From: Methylobacterium sp. B4
GTDB taxonomy: Bacteria > Pseudomonadota > Alphaproteobacteria > Rhizobiales > Beijerinckiaceae
Direction: 5' to 3'
Length of the DNA stretch: 64,000 nucleotides
NCBI RefSeq assembly: GCF_003201865.1
Contig: NZ_QJJJ01000009.1
Location: 123,501-187,500 of the forward strand
The notes under the pieces are model-generated. The model was given only the letters and a program-made list of their open reading frames with translations, did no database searches and was not told where the DNA came from. A program made the translations under genes and the position numbers. This document shows, in pieces, positions 20,725 through 29,372 of the stretch; the first letter of the stretch is position 1; each line of letters opens with the position of its first letter.

Positions 20725-21447
20725 ATGGCCATCGACGCCTCAAGCGTAGGCTTCCTTGCGGCCTTCGCGGCCGGCGCCGTATCGTTCCTATCGCCCTGCG
20801 TGCTGCCTCTCGTTCCGGGCTACGTGTCTTACGTCGCCGGGCAGTCGGCCGCCGGCGAGCGTGACAGCCTTCGCACGCTCGGCCTGAGCCTTTGCTTCGT
20901 GCTCGGGTTCACGACCGTCTTCGTCGCGTTCGGCGCGGGGGCGAGCGCGCTCGGCTTCGCCCTCCTCGCTCATCGCGAGACGCTGAACCTCGCCTCCGGC
21001 TTGCTGGTGATCCTGTTCGGCCTGTTCACTGCCGGTCTGCTGCGGCCCGCTTGGCTGCAGCGCGAGCTGCGCTGGCACGGCGATCCGCCGGGTCGGGGAC
21101 CCGTCGCCGCCTATCTCCTCGGAACGGCTTTCGCCTTCGGATGGACCCCATGCATCGGTCCCGTCCTCGGTGCCATCCTGGCGGTCACGGCCTCCTCGGC
21201 CTCGGGCAAGGGCGTCGCCCTGCTCACCGTCTACTCGCTCGGGCTCGGCGTGCCGTTCGTGGCGGCGGCCCTGTTCCTGTCCAGCTTCGTCGCGCGCCTC
21301 CGGACCCTACGCTGGTTCGGCCGTGCGCTTCAGCTCGTCGGCGGGGGCGTGATGGTGGCGATGGGGCTGCTGATGGTCACCGACCGCATGACCGATGTGG
21401 CCTCCCTCATCATGGAGACCTTTCCGGCGCTAGGTCGGATCGGCTGA
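20725..21447 (+). CDS. ccdA: CcdA-type thiol-disulfide transporter (DsbD transmembrane family)
   Basis: A 240-residue six-helix membrane protein. The paired redox cysteines are in VSFLSPCVLPLVPGYVSYVAG (TM1) and FAFGWTPCIGPVLGA (TM4), both with the family prolines. CcdA moves reducing equivalents from cytosolic thioredoxin to periplasmic thiols, serving cytochrome c maturation or periplasmic thiol repair. It starts 36 bases after the transpeptidase gene and is convergent with the czc operon. In this island it may keep periplasmic Cys proteins reduced under metal stress; that role is inference. Confidence 0.9.
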   Translation: MAIDASSVGFLAAFAAGAVSFLSPCVLPLVPGYVSYVAGQSAAGERDSLRTLGLSLCFVLGFTTVFVAFGAGASALGFALLAHRETLNLASGLLVILFGLFTAGLLRPAWLQRELRWHGDPPGRGPVAAYLLGTAFAFGWTPCIGPVLGAILAVTASSASGKGVALLTVYSLGLGVPFVAAALFLSSFVARLRTLRWFGRALQLVGGGVMVAMGLLMVTDRMTDVASLIMETFPALGRIG

Positions 21448-21501
21448 ACGGAGAAGACATTGAGGGGCTCGGATTGCCCCTCGATGCCTGCGGCAGGCGG
21501 G

Positions 21502-24500
21502 CTATTCAGCTGCCTGCCGGAACGGCGCGGCGCCATCGGCGTCCTCGTCATGGCTGACCGGCGGCGTGGCGCGGGCGCCGCCGAAGCGCGCATAGAGGGC
21601 CGGCAGGACGACCAGGGTCAGCAGGGTGGCGCTGATCAGGCCGCCGATGACCACGGTCGCGAGCGGCTTCTGGACCTCCGCGCCTGTCCCAGTCGCCAAC
21701 GCCATCGGAACGAACCCGAGCGAGGCGACGAGGGCAGTCATGGCGACGGGCCGCAGCCGGGTCATGGCGCCCTCCAGGATCGCCTCCCGGCGGGGGCGTC
21801 CCTCGGCGACGAGCTGCTTGATGAACGTCAGCATCACGAGGCCGTTGAGGACTGCCACACCGGACAGGGCGATGAAGCCGACGGCGGCCGGCACCGAGAA
21901 CGGCATGCCGCGCAGCCACAGGGCCGCGATGCCTCCGGTCAGGGCGAGCGGCACCGCACTGAACACGAGGAGCGCGTCCCGGACCGAGCCCAGGGCGGAG
22001 TAGAGCAGGAGGAAGATCAGGAAGAAGCACGCCGGCACCACCACCGTCAGCCGCCGCTTGGCCGAGGCGAGGTTCTCGAACTGACCGCCCCAGGTCACGT
22101 AGTACCCGAGCGGCATCCGGACCTGCTCGGCGACCTTCCCCTGGACCTCGGCCACGAGCGAGCCGATGTCGCGTCCGCGAACGTTCGCGGTGACGACGAC
22201 GCGCCGCTTGCCGTTCTCGCGGCTGATCTGGTTCGGTCCCTCCGAGACCGAGAAGCTCGCCACCTGCTTCAGGAGGACGGAGGTCGAGCGCCCGTTGGGC
22301 CCCGGCGGCAGCGGCACCGGGATGTTCTCCAGCGCCTCGCGGTCCTCGCGCACCTTGTCGGTGAGCCGCACCACGATGGGGAAGCGCCGGTCGCCCTCGA
22401 ACAGGAGGCCCGCCTGCCGGCCTCCGATGGCCGCGCCGATCACCTCCTGGATGGCGCCGGTGCTGAGCCCGAGGCGCGCGGCCTCGGTCTTGTTGACCTT
22501 GATCTCCAGGATCGGAAGGCCGGCCGTCTGCTCGACCTTGACGTCCTCCGCGCCCTGCGTGCCCCTCAGGATGTCGGCGATGCGGTCGGCCGCCCGCGTC
22601 ATCGGCTCGAACTCGTCGCCGAAGACCTTGACGGCAAGGTCGCCGCGGGCCCCGGCCAGAAGTTCGTTGAAGCGGAGCTGGATTGGCTGGGAGAACTCGT
22701 AGACGTTGCCGGCGAGCCGGCCCACCGCCTTCTCGATTTCCTCCTGCAGCTCCGCCTTCGACAGGCCCGGGTCGGGCCACTCCTCCTGGGGCTTGAGGAT
22801 GACGAAGGTGTCCGAGGAGTTCTGCGGCATCGGGTCGGTGGCCACCTCCGCCGTGCCGGTCTTCGAGAAGACGTAGGCGACCTGGGGGAAGCGTCCGATG
22901 GCCTCCTCCACCTTGAGCTGCATCGCCTGGGACTGCGACAGGGAGGTCGATGGGATGCGCAGCGCGTTCAGCGCGATGCTCTTCTCGTCGAGGGTGGGGA
23001 TGAACTCCGTGCCGAGCCGGGCCAGCAGCGCGCCGCTCCCGGCGAGCAGCAGCAGGGCCAGCGCCACGAAGGCCAGCGGGGTGCGGACCGCGGCACCGAG
23101 CATCGGGCGGTAGGCCGCCTTGAGGGCGCGGATGATGAGGTTGTCCTTCTCGGTGACCTTGCCGGTGACCACGATGGCCACCATCGCCGGGACGAAGGTG
23201 AGGGAGAGGACGAAGGCCGCCGCGAGGGCGATGATGACGGTGAGCGCCATAGGCTCGAACATCTTGCCCTCGACGCCGGTGAAGGTCAGGAGCGGCACGT
23301 AGACCAGGATGATGATCGCCTGCCCGTAGAGGGACGGCTTGATCATCTCCTCGGCCGAGGCCCGCACCGTGGCCAGGCGCTCCTCCAGGGTGAGGACTCG
23401 CCCGAGGGCGTGCTGCCGCTCGGCTAGGTGGCGCAGGGCGTTCTCGGTGATGATTACCGCCCCGTCCACGATGAGGCCGAAGTCGAGCGCCCCGAGACTC
23501 ATCAGGTTGGCCGAGATGCCGGCCTCGACCATGCCGGTCGTCGTCATCAGCATCGCGACCGGGATCACCAGGGCAGTGATGACGGCGGCGCGGATGTTGC
23601 CGAGCAGCAGGAACAGGATGACGACGACGAGGGCCGCTCCCTCGGTGAGGTTCGTCGCCACGGTCCGGATGGTCGCCTCGACCAGACGGGTCCGGTCGAG
23701 GACCGTCTGGACCTCGATGCCCGGCGGGAGCGAGCGCCGGATCTCGCGCATCCTGGCGTCGACGGCGGCCGCGACCGTGCGGCTGTTCTCGCCGATGAGC
23801 ATCAGGGCGGTTCCGACGACGGCTTCCCGGCCGTCCTCGCTGGCCGAGCCGGTGCGCAGGTCGCGTCCGATCCGCACCTCGGCGATGTCCTTCACCCGGA
23901 CCGGGACGCCGCCGCGGGTCGTGACCACGACGTTGCCGATCTCGTCCATGCTCTCCAGGCGGCCGGAGGAGCGGACGACGTAGCCCTCGCCGTTGTCCTC
24001 CAGGTAGCGGGCGCCTTGGTTCGCGTTGTTCGCCTGGAGCGCCCGGGCGACGTCGCCGAAGGACAGGTCTAGCGCGGTCAGCTTCGTCGGGTCCGGCTGG
24101 ACATGGTACTGCTTTTCGTAGCCGCCGATGCTGTCGACGCCGGCGACGCCCCGCACGGTCCTGACCTGCGGCCGGATCACCCAGTCCTGAACCGTCCGCA
24201 GGTAGGCCGCGCGCTCCAGCTCGGTCGCGAGCCGCTGCCCCTCGGGCGTCAGGTAGCTGCCGTCCGCCTGCCAGCCGGGCTTGCCCGGGCGCGACGCCTT
24301 CCGCTCGCCGGGCGCCGCGTAGCGCACGGTCCACATGTAGATCTCGCCGAGGCCGGTCGTGATCGGCCCCATGTGCGGCTCGATCTCCGACGGCAGCCCT
24401 TCGCGCGCCTCGCTCAGGCGCTCCACCACCTGTTGGCGTGCGAAGTAGACGTTGACGTCGTCGGCGAAGACCGCCGTGACCTGGGAGAAGCCGTTGCGCG

Positions 24501-24756
24501 AGAGGGAGCGGGTGTATTCGAGGCCCTTGATGCCGGCGAGCGCGGTCTCGACCGGGTAGGTGACCTGCTTCTCGATGTCGAAGGGCGAGAGCGCGGGCGC
24601 GACGGTGTTGATCTGCACCTGGTTGTTGGTGATGTCAGGCACCGCGTCGATGGGCAGCTTCGTCAGGGCGTGGACGCCAAAGCCGGCGGCCAGCAGCGAC
24701 AGGAGCACGACGAGCCAGCGCTGCCGGACGGAGAAGTCGAGGATGCGGGAGATCAT
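21502..24756 (-). CDS. czcA: CzcA-type heavy-metal RND efflux pump
   Basis: A complete 1084-residue RND pump starting MISRILDFSVRQRWLVVLL. The N-terminal porter contains PDITNNQVQINTVAPALS and KGLEYTRSLSRNGFSQV, typical of Co/Zn/Cd/Ni pumps. TM4 reads ALDFGLIVDGAVIITEN, the DFG-DGA-EN signature of CzcA (HME1), including acidic residues needed for proton coupling. TM segments appear at ~10-30, 335-545 and 870-1060. It lies 14 bases after its adaptor gene. The outer-membrane channel (CzcC) is missing from the locus. Confidence 0.95.
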   Translation of the reverse strand: MISRILDFSVRQRWLVVLLSLLAAGFGVHALTKLPIDAVPDITNNQVQINTVAPALSPFDIEKQVTYPVETALAGIKGLEYTRSLSRNGFSQVTAVFADDVNVYFARQQVVERLSEAREGLPSEIEPHMGPITTGLGEIYMWTVRYAAPGERKASRPGKPGWQADGSYLTPEGQRLATELERAAYLRTVQDWVIRPQVRTVRGVAGVDSIGGYEKQYHVQPDPTKLTALDLSFGDVARALQANNANQGARYLEDNGEGYVVRSSGRLESMDEIGNVVVTTRGGVPVRVKDIAEVRIGRDLRTGSASEDGREAVVGTALMLIGENSRTVAAAVDARMREIRRSLPPGIEVQTVLDRTRLVEATIRTVATNLTEGAALVVVILFLLLGNIRAAVITALVIPVAMLMTTTGMVEAGISANLMSLGALDFGLIVDGAVIITENALRHLAERQHALGRVLTLEERLATVRASAEEMIKPSLYGQAIIILVYVPLLTFTGVEGKMFEPMALTVIIALAAAFVLSLTFVPAMVAIVVTGKVTEKDNLIIRALKAAYRPMLGAAVRTPLAFVALALLLLAGSGALLARLGTEFIPTLDEKSIALNALRIPSTSLSQSQAMQLKVEEAIGRFPQVAYVFSKTGTAEVATDPMPQNSSDTFVILKPQEEWPDPGLSKAELQEEIEKAVGRLAGNVYEFSQPIQLRFNELLAGARGDLAVKVFGDEFEPMTRAADRIADILRGTQGAEDVKVEQTAGLPILEIKVNKTEAARLGLSTGAIQEVIGAAIGGRQAGLLFEGDRRFPIVVRLTDKVREDREALENIPVPLPPGPNGRSTSVLLKQVASFSVSEGPNQISRENGKRRVVVTANVRGRDIGSLVAEVQGKVAEQVRMPLGYYVTWGGQFENLASAKRRLTVVVPACFFLIFLLLYSALGSVRDALLVFSAVPLALTGGIAALWLRGMPFSVPAAVGFIALSGVAVLNGLVMLTFIKQLVAEGRPRREAILEGAMTRLRPVAMTALVASLGFVPMALATGTGAEVQKPLATVVIGGLISATLLTLVVLPALYARFGGARATPPVSHDEDADGAAPFRQAAE

Positions 24757-24770
24757 GTCCGGTCTCCCGC

Positions 24771-26141
24771 TCAGTCGTCGTCGCCGGCTTCGGACTTGCC
24801 GAGCTCGGCCTTGAGGAGGAAGGAGTTGGCGAGCGCGATGGGGTCGCCCGGCTTCAGGCCGGAGACAACCTCGTAGGAATCGTCGTCCGAGCGCCCGAGC
24901 TCGACCTCGCGCTTCTCGAAGCCCTCCTCCGTGCGCACGAAGACGACGCGCTCGCCCCCGACCGTCTGCAGGGCAGCCTTCGGGACGCGCACCTCGACCG
25001 CGTCGTGCGCGATCTCGACCTCGGCGGTGACGAAGGTGCCGGGGCGCCAGGCGAGGTCCGGGTTCGGCAGGGCGACGATGACCCGGGCCGAGCGGGTGTC
25101 CGGGTTCAGGAACGGGCTGACGAAGACGACCTTGCCGTCGGCGTGGCGGTCGCCGCCTTCCTGGGCCGGGGTGACCGCGACCGGTGCGCCCTCCCGCACC
25201 TTGGCAAGCTCGGTGGTCGGCACCGAGAGTTCGATCCAGACGGTCGAGAGGTCGGCGACGGTGTAGACGTCGGCCGGGTCCCCCTCTCCGCCGACCTTCG
25301 TCCCGACGTCGACCTTGCGCTCGACGATGCGGCCGGCGAGCGACGAGCGGAGCTCGTACCGGCGCAGGGTGGACTGGTTCGGCGTCGCCTCGTCCCGCTT
25401 CTGCGCGGCCGCGACCTCGGTCGCGCTCAGCCCCAGGGCGGAGAGCTTCTGGCGGGCGAGGTCGACGCGCAGGGTGGCTTCCGTATAGGTCGCCTTGGCC
25501 TGCAGGTAGACCTGCTCCGACGAGACGCGCTTGTCCCAGAGCGCCTGCTGGCGATCGTAGTTGGTCTTCTCCAGCTCGGCCCGCACGGAGGCGGTGAGAT
25601 ACTCGCTCTTGGCGTCGGCGACCTCCCGGCTTTCGAGGACGGCGACGACCTCATCCTTGGCAACCCGGTCGCCGAGACGCTTGCGCATCTCCGCGACGGT
25701 ACCCACGACCCGGGCCGGGACACGGGCGATCCGGTCGGTGTCGGGGGTGATGGTGCCGGGCACCAGAAGGTGCCGGGCGAGGGTGCCGCCCTCGACCTTC
25801 ACGACCGAGATGTCCTGCCCCGAGACCTGCTCGGGGGCCATCTTGATCACGCCTGCCTCGGCCTCGGCGTGCCCCTCGGCCGCCTCGTGCCCGTGCACTC
25901 CGGGTTCCTTACCGTGGGCCTTTTCGGGGGACGCGGCTCCCTTGTCGTCATCGTCGTCCTGCCCGGCCCCGGCTCGTGCGGGCTCGGGCTTGGCGGGAGC
26001 CGGGCCCGCGGTGAAAGCGAACAGGTCTTTCGGCAGGCCGGCGGCGGACAGGCTGCCTTGGACGAAGCCGGTGACGGCGGGGACGGCTGCGCCGATGGCG
26101 ATGCCGGCGGTCAGGAGGACCGCGAACAGGAGGATGCGCAT
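24771..26141 (-). CDS. czcB: CzcB-type RND periplasmic adaptor
   Basis: A 456-residue membrane fusion protein. An N-terminal anchor (ILLFAVLLTAGIAIGAAVP) is followed by a low-complexity charged and His-rich stretch (residues ~60-105: QDDDDDKG, HGKEPGVHGHEAAEGHAEAEAG). The HlyD core starts near GTLARHLLVPGTI, with lipoyl-like VVGTVAEMRKRLGDRV, a coiled-coil hairpin (~170-235), SSLAGRIVERKVDVGTKV and C-terminal barrel domains. The acidic/His stretch may bind Zn or Co. It is the second gene of a three-gene minus-strand operon with the small Cys/His protein upstream and czcA downstream. Confidence 0.92.
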   Translation of the reverse strand: MRILLFAVLLTAGIAIGAAVPAVTGFVQGSLSAAGLPKDLFAFTAGPAPAKPEPARAGAGQDDDDDKGAASPEKAHGKEPGVHGHEAAEGHAEAEAGVIKMAPEQVSGQDISVVKVEGGTLARHLLVPGTITPDTDRIARVPARVVGTVAEMRKRLGDRVAKDEVVAVLESREVADAKSEYLTASVRAELEKTNYDRQQALWDKRVSSEQVYLQAKATYTEATLRVDLARQKLSALGLSATEVAAAQKRDEATPNQSTLRRYELRSSLAGRIVERKVDVGTKVGGEGDPADVYTVADLSTVWIELSVPTTELAKVREGAPVAVTPAQEGGDRHADGKVVFVSPFLNPDTRSARVIVALPNPDLAWRPGTFVTAEVEIAHDAVEVRVPKAALQTVGGERVVFVRTEEGFEKREVELGRSDDDSYEVVSGLKPGDPIALANSFLLKAELGKSEAGDDD

Positions 26142-26275
26142 GGGGACCGCTCGGCCGGGATGCCGGACGGCCCCTCTGGGCGGTCGCGGTCGCTCCCGTT
26201 GGTTCAGGTGAGGAGACGAGCCCGGCGCCGCGTCGGACGGCCGGGCGAACGCGCGCTCATGGGCGCGGCGTCACC

Positions 26276-26650
26276 TCACGCGCGGGGCGGTCTCGTCAGG
26301 CGGTCGGGAGCAACGGAGGCCGGCATCTCGGCCACCCAGGAATAGGTCAGGGCGGCGAACTCCGGTGCCAGCGTGACGTCGGCCGACACTTGTGGCGGAG
26401 CCACCTGGTGGCAGCCGCAATGGAGATGACAGGCGAAGCCCGGGTCGGCAGCCTCTTCGGGGGCGGCCGCGTCGAGGGCGGCCATCTCGGTCAGTCCGTG
26501 GTGACGGGGGGCGTGGAACGCGAGGTCCTCACCGACGCCCGCGACGGGAGCGACGATGAACAGGGCCAGGGCGAGCACGAGCGCGCGGGCGCTGAGCACC
26601 CACCACTCTCGCGCCGCGACGCGACGCCTATGCAGACCGCCAGTGTCCAT
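26276..26650 (-). CDS. Small exported Cys/His protein heading the czc operon
   Basis: A 124-residue protein with one hydrophobic signal or anchor segment (ARALVLALALFIVAP) after an Arg-rich start, and the motif FACHLHCGCHQ in the middle of the mature part. Small proteins with such a motif commonly precede czc and cus genes, but I cannot name a family with certainty. It lies 134 bases upstream of czcB on the same strand. A periplasmic metal-sensing or binding role is inferred from the ligands and position. Confidence 0.6.
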   Translation of the reverse strand: MDTGGLHRRRVAAREWWVLSARALVLALALFIVAPVAGVGEDLAFHAPRHHGLTEMAALDAAAPEEAADPGFACHLHCGCHQVAPPQVSADVTLAPEFAALTYSWVAEMPASVAPDRLTRPPRA

Positions 26651-27112
26651 CGCGGTGCTTATGCGCGATCCCGGGGCGACCGCACAAGAGTGGCATGAAC
26701 GCTCGTGCGACCGAAAGGCTTCAGATCGGCGGTCCAGCGCAGACGTAGCGGCACAGTTGGTTCAGTTTCTCGACGCAGGCAAGGAACCGAGGCTGTCCTT
26801 TGACAGCCAAAGAATGCGCGGATGCAAGGGCAAAGCCGCGTCGCCTAATGGCAATGATATCCGGGCGTTATGTTCACCTGCAGGGTGTCCGCTTTTAGCA
26901 GCACAGCGGATCAAGGAGAGCATGAAGCTCAAGGTCGGGAAAGGGTCAAAAGTTCGCTCAGCCTTACTCGGGTTCTCGCCAAGAGTAGGATCATAATCCC
27001 GCCCGAGAGTGGGCATGAGACGGTAAGCGGTACAGACACGGGGTCAGAAGAGCGTGTTGGCGAGCTGACATCGGCGCTCGACGTGGTCTTCACTGTAGGC
27101 CGGCTGGAGCAG
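26651..27112. other. Intergenic, no gene recognised
   Basis: Lower-GC than the flanks. It should contain the minus-strand czc promoter near 26660-26720. Short frames exist on both strands but none has recognisable protein features. The junction between the metal block and the replication module probably lies here or just to the right. Confidence 0.4.
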
Positions 27113-27290
27113 CTAGAACACCAGCAGCCCGAGCAGCACGTCCCGCAGGGTGCCGCCGCCGATGCCGGTCGCAGTGCCGAGCACCGCGAAGCCGACGAAG
27201 TCCATTTCCTTTCGGGAGGCTGCGAGGGCACCCGTGAAAGTGAAGACGATCACGCAAATCCAGTCCAGAGTTGCGGTCGATGTACTGGAC
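27113..27290 (-). pseudogene. UPF0126/TRIC-type membrane protein, N-terminal remnant
   Basis: The minus strand reads TLDWICVIVFTFTGALAASR, then KEMDFVGFAVLGTATGIGGG, then TLRDVLLGLLVF and a stop. This is the first ~50 residues of the UPF0126 (YicG) cation-channel family, whose signature is the TGIGGGTLRD loop. A normal protein has about 200 residues and a second repeat; here the start codon and the remaining three quarters are absent. It is clearly a fragment left by rearrangement. Confidence 0.8.
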
Positions 27291-27528
27291 CGCCTGCGGG
27301 AGAGCGCGTTTGCCGAAATGCTTTATGCGCCGCGGGCCGCCTCGACCGTGTCTCAGACGGTTATGCCGACCGCCAGACCGCTCACGGCCTGCCTTCCAAA
27401 AAAAGCGGACCCGGCGGCGGTGTCGCCAGCGCGGGCCCGTTGAGGCTTTCCTGCCCTCGCACGCCGCATGGCACGCTCGAAGCCCTCATATTGTATGGCG
27501 CCGGGCGATTCGGCACAAGCGGTAGCCG

Positions 27529-27918
27529 TCATGCTACGGGACGGGCGATGGCCTCGACGGCCGTTTGGAGCCGGGCGCCGACGGCCGCCTTGGCATCGTC
27601 GTAGGAGCCGCCGGCGTTGCGGGACGCCTTCGCGGCCTGGTCGATGACGTGCCGCACCATGACCGCGCCGCCGGTCACGGGGATCTCGCCAGGGGGCTGC
27701 GCCGCGCGGTCGCGGGCCACGGCACGGGCAAGGCCGGCCACGAGGAGGGCATCGACCGCCGCGGCCGCTTCGAGTTCAGCGACCCGGGCGCGCAGGCCGT
27801 CGACCTCGGCCCGGCGTTCTTCGCGCCAGCGCTGGGCCCGATCCCGGGCGGCTTGCCGGTCGCGGGCGGCGCGGGCCTGAGGCGTGTCGGCGTCGGGGAG
27901 GTGCTGGGTCTCGCTCAT
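27529..27918 (-). CDS. Small coiled-coil protein, unknown
   Basis: A 129-residue protein. The first 25 residues are polar, followed by a long Arg/Glu-rich helix (RDRQAARDRAQRWREERRAE) and a leucine-spaced coiled coil (VDGLRARVAELEAAAAVDAL). The C-terminal half looks mixed alpha. ATG 27918 is preferred because upstream codons in the same frame are low-complexity. Plasmids often carry KfrA-like or accessory coiled-coil proteins near rep genes, but there is no specific match. It is divergent from the Rep_3-like gene. Confidence 0.55.
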   Translation of the reverse strand: MSETQHLPDADTPQARAARDRQAARDRAQRWREERRAEVDGLRARVAELEAAAAVDALLVAGLARAVARDRAAQPPGEIPVTGGAVMVRHVIDQAAKASRNAGGSYDDAKAAVGARLQTAVEAIARPVA

Positions 27919-28412
27919 GGCGACGATTGAAGCACCCCGGCCCGCAAGAAAGAAGAGCGCGCGTGCGGATCGCGGCGAGGCGCAGGGAGGCCCGCTGACG
28001 GCCCTCGCGCGACGAAACGGGGAATGACCCTCGGCGGCGGCGGGAGGGGCGCTGGCGGTCGCCCCTGGCGGCCTCGCGGCGGCGTCGGGGCGGTGGCGGT
28101 AGCGCGGCGGTTCTTCACCCCTTGAGAACAGGGCGAAGCCCACTCCTTGAGGTCAGCCTTCCTACAGCGGTCAACCCCAGACCTCACGCGCGACGGAGCG
28201 GGGGCGTCAGCCCTCGCGCAGGCGCGCGCGTAGGAACCCTCTGAACAAAGGTTTCCTATAGCTCGCTGACGCTCGCTTACTCCCGGTGGGTGGGAACCCC
28301 CTACCCCCTGAAGGACTGGGGTGCGTTTGTCTAAGACACTGCTAGAAATGAGTCATTGAGCTATTCCAACGTCAGTCGCACTATAGGGGTCAGGACCGCT
28401 TCGGATCGCGCC
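27919..28412. other. Long intergenic region, candidate replication origin
   Basis: A 494-bp gap directly before the Rep-like gene. It contains an imperfect palindrome with TAGGAA / TTCCTA outer arms (28231-28258), a repeated CCTTGAG motif around 28121 and 28147, and a local GC drop at 28235-28410 that could serve as an unwinding region. I see no clean iteron array. Origin function is inferred from position beside rep. Confidence 0.4.
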
Positions 28413-29372
28413 ATGCAGCCCCTCAGCCGCCACCTCGCCCGCCACCTCGTCCTGTCGTCCCGGATGCCGTTGCACGTGGACGGCGACCCGGTCTCGCCCG
28501 GCGAGCGCGTCGATGCCAAGGCCGTCCGCCTCGCCCTGTCCGTGCTGTCCCGGGCGGCGGGACGGGACCTCGACCGCGGCGATTGGCTCGACGCCAGGTT
28601 CGACTACGAGCACCTCGCCGACCGCCCCCGCGAGACAATCGGCATGCCGCTGGGGCCGCTTCTCTCCGACGTCGGGCGGGTGAACGTCGGCACGATGGTG
28701 GAGGCTCACGCCCGGGCGGCGCACATCAGGGCGAGCATCGCCGGCGAGCCCTCGCTGGGCGAGGTGGCCATCCTGGCGCCGGGCGTCCACGAGGACGTCG
28801 AGCGTCCGCGGCATCGCATCGCGGCGAATGCCAAGGCGGTGCAGTTCAAGGCCGACCGCACCATCGCGGCCATCGCGCATCCGCACGCGGACGCCACCGA
28901 CGACGGTCCCGATCCCGCCCCGTTCGGCTACGACCCCCGCGTCATGGCCGCGTTCTCCTGCCGCTACACCCCGGTCGTCTACCTCAGGCTGCTGGCGTGG
29001 ACCGAGGCCGGGGCGACGCTGCCGCGCGGCTGGAGGGCCCGGCGGGGCCGCGGCGGCCACCTGAGCCTGGAGATCCCCGCCGTCGAGATGCAGGCGGCCC
29101 TAGGCGCGAGCGGAATGGTGTCCCCGTCGGCAATCGGGCAGCAGCTACTCGGCCCGGTCGCGGAGGACCTCCGCCGGGTCGGCGTCCCGTTCGAGTGGGA
29201 ATTCGAGCGCTCGCCCGTCAAGAACGGCGTGAAGTGCCTGCGCCTCAGGATCGGCGACCCGCGGGGGGCGCGCGTCCCGAAGCGCACGCGTACCCCGACG
29301 GCTATGCGGCAGCCGCGTCCGGCTCCGACTGGACTGCGGGCCCTGAGCCCGTCCCGACCGGCAAGGGGATGA
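28413..29372 (+). CDS. Rep_3-like plasmid replication initiator
   Basis: A 319-residue protein (longer by 19 if TTG 28356 is used). The C-terminal half has the initiator winged-helix pattern: SCRYTPVVYLRLLAWTEAG, then a strand/helix with LEIPAVEMQAALGAS, then LLGPVAEDLRRVGVPFEWEF and KNGVKCLRLRIG. This matches the second WH domain of Rep_3/RepA initiators, where helices bind iterons. The N-terminal half is divergent. It overlaps the convergent primase gene by 71 bp at their 3' ends. It indicates a plasmid origin for this part of the island. Confidence 0.6.
   Translation: MQPLSRHLARHLVLSSRMPLHVDGDPVSPGERVDAKAVRLALSVLSRAAGRDLDRGDWLDARFDYEHLADRPRETIGMPLGPLLSDVGRVNVGTMVEAHARAAHIRASIAGEPSLGEVAILAPGVHEDVERPRHRIAANAKAVQFKADRTIAAIAHPHADATDDGPDPAPFGYDPRVMAAFSCRYTPVVYLRLLAWTEAGATLPRGWRARRGRGGHLSLEIPAVEMQAALGASGMVSPSAIGQQLLGPVAEDLRRVGVPFEWEFERSPVKNGVKCLRLRIGDPRGARVPKRTRTPTAMRQPRPAPTGLRALSPSRPARG

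Noticed and set aside
21548..24334. 928-residue open frame on the minus strand in another frame of czcA
   Set aside because: Out-of-frame reading of the intact czcA with Arg/Gly/Pro-rich product and no motifs.
26762..27016. 84-residue minus-strand frame in the gap beside the czc operon
   Set aside because: No family, no ribosome site and atypical composition; probably chance.
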